The position numbers and the translations under genes were made by a program. From an uncultured Lentisphaeria bacterium (GTDB taxonomy: Bacteria > Verrucomicrobiota > Lentisphaeria > Victivallales > UBA1829), in the NCBI GenBank assembly GCA_949282305.1, contig CASDPB010000060.1, positions 35,254-99,253 on the forward strand: a DNA stretch of 64,000 bases, in the 5' to 3' direction. The notes below the pieces were generated by a model that saw only the letters and a program-made list of their open reading frames with translations, did not search any database and was not told where the DNA came from. Below, in pieces: positions 57,625 through 64,000 of the stretch (positions are counted from its first letter, which is position 1; each line of letters starts with the position of its first letter).

Positions 57625-58560
57625 ATGGAATTTTTATACGATATACAGCTGGATAACGGTGCGAAATACAAGGCGCGCGGCGACGACTCTCTGACCCTGA
57701 AAGCCGGCGACTGGTGCGTGATCCGCAAAGATTTCTTCCTTGATTACGGACAAGTCGTTTCCTCCAGCCGCTGTCCTTACAATCCCGCGGAGGAGCAGAA
57801 GGAAAATCTGCATCCCACAGGAACGCCTTCCGAAAAACGTGCCGAGATTCCGCGCATTCAGCGCAAGGCGACCGTGGTCGATCAGGGAAAGGCGAATGAG
57901 AATCTCATGCGCTCCAAATCCGCCATGCGGACCGCCGCCCAGTATATTGAGAAACTCGGGCTGCCGATGAAACTCATCAATGCGCATTATTCTTTCGACA
58001 ACAAACTTCTGGCAATTCAGTTCAGCGCCGACGGGCGCGTCGATTTCCGCGAGCTGGTCAAACAGCTCTCCGCCGCCCTCAATACTCGGATCGAACTCCG
58101 CCAGATCGGCGTCCGCGATGAAACGGCGATCGTCGGCGGAATTTCCATCTGCGGACGCCCGCTTTGCTGCTGCTCGTTCCTGAAGGAATTTGCTTCGATC
58201 AACGTGAAAATGGCGAAGGAACAGGATCTGTCGCTGACGCCGAGCACAATCTCCGGCATCTGCGGCAGACTCAAATGCTGTCTCAAATATGAACATGAAG
58301 GCTATCTTGAGCTGGAACGCACAATGCCGCGCCGCGGCGACTGCTGTGAATGCCAGGAAGGACGCGGACGCATCATCGACCGCAATCTGCTGACTCAGAA
58401 AGTCGTGGTTCAGCTTGACGACTCCGGGCGGACAGTCTCATGCTCCAAAGATGAAGTGAGCGTTGTCTATCCGGAAAAATATAAAGTCAACCGCAACAAA
58501 ACGCGGGACAAGGAGTCTCGCTCCAGAGAAGAGGAAGAACTCTCCAAACTGGAAGACTGA
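57625..58560 (+). CDS. PSP1 (YaaT-like) family protein
   Basis: 311-residue protein of the PSP1/RicT-like family. The N-terminal 80 residues are a variable start; the core has MRTAAQYIEKLGLPMKLINA, VDFRELVKQL, IELRQIGVRDETAIVGGISI, CGRPLCCCSF and CGRLKCCLKYE. The paired Cys motifs match those that bind 4Fe-4S clusters in RicT. In Firmicutes it joins RicA and RicF in RNA processing control, but those partners are not seen here. An octamer repeat starts at the base after its stop. Confidence 0.9.
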   Translation: MEFLYDIQLDNGAKYKARGDDSLTLKAGDWCVIRKDFFLDYGQVVSSSRCPYNPAEEQKENLHPTGTPSEKRAEIPRIQRKATVVDQGKANENLMRSKSAMRTAAQYIEKLGLPMKLINAHYSFDNKLLAIQFSADGRVDFRELVKQLSAALNTRIELRQIGVRDETAIVGGISICGRPLCCCSFLKEFASINVKMAKEQDLSLTPSTISGICGRLKCCLKYEHEGYLELERTMPRRGDCCECQEGRGRIIDRNLLTQKVVVQLDDSGRTVSCSKDEVSVVYPEKYKVNRNKTRDKESRSREEEELSKLED

Positions 58561-58648
58561 TAGCGAGATAGCGAGATAGCGAGATAGCGAGATAGCGAGA
58601 TAGCGAGATTGCAAGATTGCAAGATTGCAAGATTGCGAGATTGCGAGA
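58561..58648. repeat. 11-unit octamer tandem repeat after the PSP1 stop codon
   Basis: Eleven consecutive 8-bp units: six TAGCGAGA, three TTGCAAGA and two TTGCGAGA. It begins at the base after the TGA of the preceding gene. Eight-base units cannot keep reading frame, which suits a noncoding spacer. Confidence 0.9.
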
Positions 58649-58780
58649 TAGTGGTCAGTGGGGAGAAAGAATGATTTCTCTTTTACCTGCTTTTTTTTAC
58701 TGAAATATAGCTCAAACATCGTTATATATTTTTTTCAATGAACAGGTGAAAAGGATGACTCCTCATTTTACCTGCCTTTT

Positions 58781-58822
58781 ACTGACCACTGACCTCTGAC
58801 CACTAATCACTGCCCACTGAAT
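58781..58822. repeat. six-unit heptamer tandem repeat
   Basis: Units ACTGACC, ACTGACC, TCTGACC, ACTAATC, ACTGCCC, ACTGAAT. The inverse sequence GTGGTCAGTGGGG occurs at 58651-58663, so the two could form a stem across about 120 bases. The 388-base gap 58561-58948 holds no gene. Confidence 0.8.
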
Positions 58823-58948
58823 AACGGGGATGGCTCATGTTTTTTATTCTTCTGCCGCATGAGTCTTGAAAAAATCGGAAGTTGTTGTAAATTACCACTC
58901 TTGATTTGTATTTTCCTTCAACCCTTAACATAACAGGAGAAATATGCG

Positions 58949-59641
58949 ATGAACTTCACACACGAAGTCGAGCAGATGTGCTGCGTCGCCAAGGGTCCGA
59001 AGCACGGGCCCGCGCCGATCCCGCAGGAAGGCGCCTGGACAAAGGCTTATGAGATCAAGGATATTTCCGGTCTCACCCACGGCGTGGGCTGGTGTGCACC
59101 CCAGCAGGGCGCCTGTAAACTGACACTCAATGTAAAAAACGGAATCATCGAGGAGGCTCTCGTCGAAACCATTGGCTGTTCCGGCATGACGCACTCCGCC
59201 GCGATGGCTGCCGAAATTCTCCCCGGCAAGACCATCCTGGAAGCTCTTAACACCGACCTTGTCTGCGACGCGATCAACACCGCGATGCGCGAACTGTTCC
59301 TCCAGATCGTCTACGGGCGCACTCAGACCGCATTTTCCGAAGGCGGGCTCCCGATCGGCGCCGGACTTGAAGATCTCGGAAAGGGACTTCGTTCCATTAC
59401 CGGGACTATGTACGGAACAAGCGCGAAAGGCGTGCGCTACCTTGAAATGGCGGAAGGCTATGTCACCGAAATCGCACTGGACGACGAGGACAAAGTCATC
59501 GGCTACAAGTTCATCAAGCTCGGCCCCATGCTCGACGCGATCAACAAGGGCATGGACGCAAACGAAGCTCTCAAGAAGTTCACCGGAACCTACGGACGCT
59601 TCGCTGACGCCGCTAAAACCATCAACCCGCGTCATCAGTAA
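58949..59641 (+). CDS. NifU/IscU-like scaffold-type protein paired with GGGtGRT gene
   Basis: 230-residue protein of the iron-sulfur scaffold (NifU N-terminal-like) group. It has Cys in GVGWCAPQQGACKL and VETIGCSGMTHSAAMAAEIL, placed like the scaffold cysteines of IscU/NifU, but the protein is longer. It begins with CCVAKGPKH. AGGAGA precedes the ATG at 58949. In anaerobes this gene is found directly before the GGGtGRT gene, as here, so the two probably act together; the reaction is unknown. Confidence 0.85.
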   Translation: MNFTHEVEQMCCVAKGPKHGPAPIPQEGAWTKAYEIKDISGLTHGVGWCAPQQGACKLTLNVKNGIIEEALVETIGCSGMTHSAAMAAEILPGKTILEALNTDLVCDAINTAMRELFLQIVYGRTQTAFSEGGLPIGAGLEDLGKGLRSITGTMYGTSAKGVRYLEMAEGYVTEIALDDEDKVIGYKFIKLGPMLDAINKGMDANEALKKFTGTYGRFADAAKTINPRHQ

Positions 59642-59655
59642 GAGGAGTCGTTACA

Positions 59656-60654
59656 ATGGCACTTTTTGAAAGCTATGAGCGCAGAATTGCGCAGATCAAT
59701 AAATTCCTCAATGACAATGGAATTGCTTCCATCGAAGAAGCGGAACAGATCACAAAAGGCAAAGGGCTTGACATCTATAAACGTGTCAAGGACATTCAGC
59801 CGATCTGTTTCGAAAACGCCTGCTGGGCATATCTTGTCGGCGCCGCCGTTGCAATCAAGCGCGGACAGACCGTCGCAAGTGAAATCGCAAAGACGCTCGG
59901 CGAAGGGCTTCAGTCTTTCTGCATCCCCGGTTCCGTTGCGGATGACCGCAAGGTCGGTCTCGGACACGGCAATCTCGCCTCCATGCTTCTTCGCGATGAA
60001 ACGAAATGTTTTGCTTTCTGCGCCGGACATGAGTCCTTCGCCGCCGCGGAAGGTGCGATCGGACTTGCACGCAGCGCGAACAAGGCACGTAAAGAGCCGC
60101 TCCGTGTGATCCTGAACGGTCTTGGAAAAGACGCCGCCCAGATCATCTCCCGCATCAACGGATTCACCGGCGTCGAAACGGAATTCGATTATATGACCGG
60201 CAAGCTCAAGATCGTTTCCGAGCGTGCATACAGCAAAGGCGAACGCGCCGCTGTCCGCTGCTACGGCGCGGATGACGTCCGCGAAGGCGTTGCGATCATG
60301 TGGCAGGAAGGCGTGGATATTGCCATCACCGGCAACTCCACGAATCCGACCCGCTTCCAGCATCCGGTCATGGCGACCTACAAGAAAGAGCGTATCGAAA
60401 AAGGGATGCCTTTCTTCTCCGTTGCTTCCGGCGGCGGAACGGGCAGAACCCTTCACCCCGACAACATGGCGGCGGGACCTGCTTCCTACGGCATGACGGA
60501 CACCATGGGCAGAATGCACTCCGACGCTCAGTTCGCCGGTTCCTCCTCTGTTCCTGCGCACGTCGAAATGATGGGATTGATCGGCATGGGCAACAACCCG
60601 ATGGTCGGCGCTTCGGTCGATGTCGCGGTTGCCGTTGCACAGGCGATGAAATAA
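59656..60654 (+). CDS. GGGtGRT family protein
   Basis: 332-residue protein named after its motif: SVASGGGTGRTLHPDNMAAG near residues 254-273. It starts ALFESYERRIAQINKFLNDN and includes NACWAYLVGAAVAI and CIPGSVADDRKVGLGHGNLA. The family is conserved in anaerobic bacteria and archaea next to the scaffold-like gene 14 bases upstream; no function is established to my knowledge. A strong terminator follows. The glycine-rich motif may bind a nucleotide or cofactor. Confidence 0.88.
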   Translation: MALFESYERRIAQINKFLNDNGIASIEEAEQITKGKGLDIYKRVKDIQPICFENACWAYLVGAAVAIKRGQTVASEIAKTLGEGLQSFCIPGSVADDRKVGLGHGNLASMLLRDETKCFAFCAGHESFAAAEGAIGLARSANKARKEPLRVILNGLGKDAAQIISRINGFTGVETEFDYMTGKLKIVSERAYSKGERAAVRCYGADDVREGVAIMWQEGVDIAITGNSTNPTRFQHPVMATYKKERIEKGMPFFSVASGGGTGRTLHPDNMAAGPASYGMTDTMGRMHSDAQFAGSSSVPAHVEMMGLIGMGNNPMVGASVDVAVAVAQAMK

Positions 60655-60675
60655 GACTGTTTTGTCTTAACGATA

Positions 60676-60717
60676 AAAACGGGATGTCTTCGGAAATGGG
60701 GACATCCCGTTTTTTTT
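60676..60717 (+). terminator. rho-independent terminator of the GGGtGRT operon
   Basis: AAAACGGGATGTC (60676-60688) pairs with GACATCCCGTTTT (60701-60713), followed by more T. Confidence 0.9.
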
Positions 60718-60852
60718 ATCTTCATGAATCCTGACGGTATGAGGAATGCGGAATATATTTTCTGAAAGAACCGGCGTCGGGAGCGGAGTTGCTTTTGCCG
60801 GAGAGAACGGGGAAACGGACTGTCATTGAAACATTGATTCTGCCGAAATAGG

Positions 60853-60884
60853 AAAAGGAGCTCCGCTGTGAAACGGAGCTCCTT
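60853..60884 (-). terminator. rho-independent terminator of the aconitase gene
   Basis: AAGGAGCTCCG (60855-60865) and CGGAGCTCCTT (60874-60884) form a perfect 11-bp stem with an 8-base loop; TTTT follows on the minus strand. Confidence 0.85.
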
Positions 60885-60906
60885 CCGCATTGAACGGAAA
60901 ACCGGC

Positions 60907-62859
60907 TTACTTCACATTCAGTCTGCCGCCGGCGAGAATGATCTTGATGTCCTCGTCGGAAAGGTGGTAATTGAGCTTGATTTCTGCTTTGGAACCATCT
61001 TTCTTTGTGAGGACTGCGGTAATGGGCATCTCTTTTTTCGCCAGTTTGTCGCGCAGTCCTTCGATTACAAGGGAATCTCCCTGTTCGATCTTGTCGTAGT
61101 CCGCCTTGTCCGCAAATGTGAACGGAACGATGCCGAAGTTGACGAGGTTTGCCGCATGGATGCGTTCCACTGCCATTGCGATCAGCGCCTTGACTCCGAG
61201 ATACATCGGGCAGATTGCCGCATGTTCGCGGGAGGAGCCCTGACCGTAGCTGTCGCGTCCGACGATGATGCCGTGTCCTCCTGCGTCGCGGACCGCCATT
61301 GCGCGTTGAGCGAAAGTCGGCTTGCCTTCTTCATTGAAGCGCTCGAAAACGACTTTTGCGTATTCTGGAATGTTGCTGCGGTGTTTCAGGTGCACTCCTG
61401 CGGGCATGATGTCGTCCGTGCTGGTTTTGTCACCGACCTTGATGACGACGGTTCCGTTGATCGTATCCGGGAGCGCCTGATTGACCGGCGGGCTTCCGAT
61501 GGTCTTCTTACGGATGATCTCAATTCCCTTGCCGCAGCAGGGCGGGGGGATCATCATGGAGTCATCAATCAGGAATTTGTCCGCGTCTTTGACGTCCGGA
61601 TAAGCGAATCCGAGTGTCGCCGGATCGGTGATCTTACCCGTCAGTGCCGCCGCCGCCGCGATTTCCGGGCTGACCAGATATGCCTGATCGCCTTTGGTGC
61701 CTGTGCGTCCGGGAAAATTGCGGTTGAAGGTGCGGAGCGTGACCGTGTCATTTGCCGGGCTTTGCCCCTGTCCGATACAGGGACCGCATCCGGTTTCAAG
61801 GATGCGTGCTCCAGCGGAGATGATGTCCGCGAGAGAACCGTTGCGTGCGAGCATCTCAAGAACCTGTCTGCTTCCGGGGGCGATTGCGAGCGTCACATCC
61901 GGGCTGATTTTGCGTCCGCGGAGCATTGCCGCCACAATGGAAAGATCGCGGAAGGAGCTGTTGGTGCAGGAACCGATGATGACCTGTCCCACCGGGATTC
62001 CGGCGAGTTCCGTGATTGATTTGATATTGTCCGGGCTGGAGGGACATGCCGCCAGAGGTCTCAGAGTGGAGAGGTCAATTTCGACCAGCTTGTCATATTC
62101 CGCGTCATCGTCCGCCTTGAGCTCCGTCCAGGACTCCCCGCGTCCCTGTTTTTCAAGGAATTCCCTTGTCATTTCGTCGGACGGGAACACGGAACAGGTG
62201 ACGCCGAGTTCCGCGCCCATGTTGGTGATGGTGGCGCGCTGGGGGACGGTCAGTGTCCTGACTCCGGGACCGAAGTACTCGACCATGCAGCCGACGTTGC
62301 CTTTGGTCGTGAGGATTTCCAGCATCTTGAGGATGATGTCCTTTGCCGCAACCCACGGAGAGAGCTTGCCTGTCAGCTTTACACCGATGATTTTCGGGTA
62401 TGCCATGCGGAAGGGCTGTCCCGCCATTGCAAGCGCGACGTCAAGTCCGCCTGCGCCGATTGCCATCATGCCGATGCCGCCGTTGGTGGGGGTGTGGGAG
62501 TCGGAGCCGAGAAGGGTTTTCCCCGGAACGCCGAAACGTTCCAGATGAACCTGATGGCAGATGCCGTTGCCGGGACGCGAGAAGATCACGCCTTTTGCCG
62601 CCGCGACGCTCTGGAGATAAAGATGGTCGTTCCGGTTTTCCGGTCCGTTCTGCATCATATTGTGATCCACGTAGGAAACAGAGAGTTCCGTCTGGACTTT
62701 TTCGATTCCCATTGCTTCCAGTTCAAGGTAGGCCATGGTTCCGGTTGCATCCTGCGTAAGGGTCTGGTCAATCCTGATTGCAACGGGTTCTCCGGCAACT
62801 TCCCTGCCGGATACGATGTGATTCTTCAGAATCTTCTGGATGGCGGTGTTCTTTGCCAT
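60907..62859 (-). CDS. aconitate hydratase (Aquifex type)
   Basis: 650-residue 4Fe-4S enzyme that interconverts citrate and isocitrate. Length and order match the shorter Aquifex-type aconitases. Marks are GSDSHTPTNGGIGMMAIGAG, the cluster ligands in VIIGSCTNSSF and ETGCGPCIGQGQ, and the swivel domain GRDSYGQGSSREHAA. ATG 62859 has GGAGAT at close spacing. In a fermenter it likely supplies 2-oxoglutarate for glutamate. Flanked by terminators on both sides, so a single-gene unit. Confidence 0.94.
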   Translation of the reverse strand: MAKNTAIQKILKNHIVSGREVAGEPVAIRIDQTLTQDATGTMAYLELEAMGIEKVQTELSVSYVDHNMMQNGPENRNDHLYLQSVAAAKGVIFSRPGNGICHQVHLERFGVPGKTLLGSDSHTPTNGGIGMMAIGAGGLDVALAMAGQPFRMAYPKIIGVKLTGKLSPWVAAKDIILKMLEILTTKGNVGCMVEYFGPGVRTLTVPQRATITNMGAELGVTCSVFPSDEMTREFLEKQGRGESWTELKADDDAEYDKLVEIDLSTLRPLAACPSSPDNIKSITELAGIPVGQVIIGSCTNSSFRDLSIVAAMLRGRKISPDVTLAIAPGSRQVLEMLARNGSLADIISAGARILETGCGPCIGQGQSPANDTVTLRTFNRNFPGRTGTKGDQAYLVSPEIAAAAALTGKITDPATLGFAYPDVKDADKFLIDDSMMIPPPCCGKGIEIIRKKTIGSPPVNQALPDTINGTVVIKVGDKTSTDDIMPAGVHLKHRSNIPEYAKVVFERFNEEGKPTFAQRAMAVRDAGGHGIIVGRDSYGQGSSREHAAICPMYLGVKALIAMAVERIHAANLVNFGIVPFTFADKADYDKIEQGDSLVIEGLRDKLAKKEMPITAVLTKKDGSKAEIKLNYHLSDEDIKIILAGGRLNVK

Positions 62860-62890
62860 TTTTTATCTCCAATAAGGTTGAAATTTTTTG

Positions 62891-62930
62891 AAAAAAAAAC
62901 GGGGCTGTCATGAAATAGACGCCCCGTTTT
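62891..62930 (-). terminator. rho-independent terminator of the small basic protein gene
   Basis: AAAACGGGGC (62896-62905) and GCCCCGTTTT (62921-62930) form a perfect 10-bp stem; a run of T follows on the minus strand. Confidence 0.9.
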
Positions 62931-62951
62931 CGACGCAAGCCGTTTCGACTT

Positions 62952-63110
62952 TCAATCGAGGGGCTTGGTTTTCGGAAGACCGCTGATTACCTTCTGACCC
63001 TGTTTCCAGCGTCCGTCGGCTGTAAGAAGGTTAATGCGTTCAAATTTCTTCAGAACGTTTCTTTTCTTGCGGATTTTTCCTGTTGCTTTCAAGCTCGGAT
63101 GTCTGGACAT
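62952..63110 (-). CDS. PVC-type small basic protein
   Basis: 52-residue, strongly basic protein, found by translating the minus strand: it starts MSRHPSLKATGKIRKKRNVL and ends SGLPKTKPLD. This matches the small basic protein family shared by Verrucomicrobia, Chlamydiae and relatives, which has been suspected to be ribosome-associated. ATG 63110 has GGGAGAAGG upstream. It has its own promoter and terminator, so it is expressed as a single short transcript. It is a strong phylum-level marker. Confidence 0.9.
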   Translation of the reverse strand: MSRHPSLKATGKIRKKRNVLKKFERINLLTADGRWKQGQKVISGLPKTKPLD

Positions 63111-63171
63111 CTTGCCTTCTCCCGTTTATGTAATTTGTTTTCCAATTTTCAATTCATCATTAAAGGTAAAA

Positions 63172-63199
63172 AATATAATGTGCTTTTTCCGAAAGTCAA
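63172..63199 (-). promoter_or_regulatory. promoter of the small basic protein gene
   Basis: On the minus strand TTGACT (63194-63199), 16 bases, TATATT (63172-63177). The start codon is about 61 bases past the -10. Confidence 0.6.
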
Positions 63200-63240
63200 G
63201 AAGAAATAGACGAAAGGAGCGGAACTTTTTCAGGATTTGT

Positions 63241-63343
63241 CGGGAAACTCTCTTTCGTGTTTCCCGTCCGTTCCGGCGTTCCCGCAGAAAGAAGCCATCT
63301 GATGCCTGCCGGAGATGGGAGCCGGCAGAGTCACCAGATGGCT
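63241..63343. ncRNA. structured intergenic element, candidate RNA
   Basis: Two hairpins in a row in the 327-base gap 63111-63437: CGGGAAAC/GTTTCCCG (63241-63266, 10-base loop), and a two-tier stem with outer AGCCATCTG/CAGATGGCT (63293-63301, 63335-63343) and inner CTGCCGG/CCGGCAG (63306-63312, 63322-63328). All stems are perfect. No T-run follows on either strand, so it is not an ordinary terminator. It could be a small RNA or an mRNA leader or trailer. Confidence 0.4.
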
Positions 63344-63437
63344 GGATGATAATCGGATCTGAAGCTGCGTTCCTTTTTCCGGCCAGGGCAGGATTTCCGG
63401 TTCGGAAAGAGCGGGAACACGGAACTTCAGGTCTGAT

Positions 63438-63821
63438 TTATTTCCTGTGATTGCGATTGGGCCTGTCGCCCGCTTTCAGGACTCTTTCAAGTCTTCTTTC
63501 AATGTTCTTCGCCTTTCCGGATTTCAGTTCGGCGATTTTCTCTTCTTCCTTTTTCAGCATGGCGTCATATTCCTTTTCCAGCAGCGCCTTGACTTTTGCC
63601 TTGTTTTCTTCCGTCGGGTTCTCTCGATATGCCCTGGCTGCTTCCATGACTTCTTTGGATGGCCTCTGGAAACCGCGGGGACCCCTCTTCGGCGGATGCC
63701 GTCTCATTTCTTTTCTTTCAACGGGGGGCTGCTTCTCCGTGTCATCTTCCTCTGCTGCATAGAGTGCCGGAACAGTCATCGTTGCTGCCAGTAATGCCGT
63801 CATCAGATATTTTGCTTTCAT
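63438..63821 (-). CDS. small secreted charged protein, function unknown
   Basis: 127-residue exported protein: signal peptide MKAKYLMTALLAATMTVPAL cut near YAAEE. The mature part is rich in Lys, Arg, Glu and Pro, with a predicted helical segment (about 55-110, SKEVMEAARAYRENPTEENK, EKEYDAMLKKEEEKIAELK). I recognise no family, though the pattern recalls short periplasmic coiled-coil proteins. No close neighbours on the same strand. Confidence 0.7.
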   Translation of the reverse strand: MKAKYLMTALLAATMTVPALYAAEEDDTEKQPPVERKEMRRHPPKRGPRGFQRPSKEVMEAARAYRENPTEENKAKVKALLEKEYDAMLKKEEEKIAELKSGKAKNIERRLERVLKAGDRPNRNHRK

Positions 63822-63943
63822 TGCGTCAGCTCCTTTTCTTTGCGGAACAGTTCTTGTTGCGTAAGCGCCCAGCCAGCCCCATCTGGATTTGAGTCAGACA
63901 GTGTGGTATGTTCTTCCACAAACCGTAATAATGGGAGAACGGC

Positions 63944-64000
63944 ATGGGACGCGAAGGACGAGATTATTGGGAGGCGCAACTGTCAGAATATTGGGACAGC
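63944..64000 (+). CDS. start of a CDS running off the window end
   Basis: Open frame of 19 codons from ATG 63944 with GGGAG upstream, reading MGREGRDYWEAQLSEYWDS. The pattern, Trp-rich and acidic in the first 20 residues, recalls IS66-type TnpA accessory proteins (WxxxLxxWxxS before a helix-turn-helix), but too little is visible to decide. Confidence 0.45.
   Translation, partial: MGREGRDYWEAQLSEYWDS

Noticed and set aside
57432..57728. 99-codon N-terminal extension of FtsA
   Set aside because: It covers repeat-like DNA and overlaps the divergent promoter region; FtsA normally starts as at 57431.
58561..58648. CRISPR array
   Set aside because: Units are 8 bp with no spacers, so this is a simple tandem repeat.

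Overview
The window looks like the chromosome of an anaerobic, carbohydrate-degrading member of the PVC group, most likely Lentisphaerota (Victivallis-like). This is inferred from gene content, not from a search. The pointers are a PVC-type small basic protein (62952-63110), a Minf_1886-type protein (45637-46059), several FTLIELLVV pseudopilins placed next to secreted carbohydrate enzymes, a GHL6-type glycosidase, and anaerobe genes such as an EFR1-type ferredoxin and the GGGtGRT pair. GC content is moderate and even, and I saw no rRNA, tRNA, CRISPR array or complete insertion sequence.

Layout. 1-7745 (+) is a tight run encoding a Tad-type secretion/pilus motor (CpaF/TadA, TadB, TadC), DUF192, FHA and PEGA proteins, a six-helix membrane protein and RsmG. 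7.9-10.2 kb holds pta, then a Nif11-like small protein overlapping a J-domain protein. 10.3-18.3 kb (-) holds a sialate O-acetylesterase-like enzyme, two paralogous lipoproteins, a GHL6 glycosidase and an MsbA-like ABC exporter.

18.5-42.8 kb is an accessory carbohydrate region. One arrangement appears three times: a pseudopilin gene directly followed by a large secreted beta-helix or glycosidase gene. Two of the three are headed by a LacI-family regulator whose promoter is a perfect TTGACA-N17-TATAAT with a palindrome at the start site. Between them lie two GH130 genes, a PocR-AraC regulator, a TIM-barrel glycosidase-like protein, and a five-gene operon (PIG-L deacetylase, NodB-type deacetylase, fucose/arabinose isomerase-like protein, M24 protein lacking metal ligands, ASRT-like domain) that looks like an undescribed sugar pathway.

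43-64 kb is mostly housekeeping: an M16 protease, argG with a putative operator array, an EFR1 ferredoxin, an orphan OppC-type permease, a NUDIX hydrolase, clpC, an M28 lipoprotein peptidase, a divergent ftsA-ftsZ pair, a PSP1 protein, the NifU-like/GGGtGRT pair, an Aquifex-type aconitase and the small basic protein. Unusual short tandem repeats with 7- and 8-bp periods flank the PSP1 gene.
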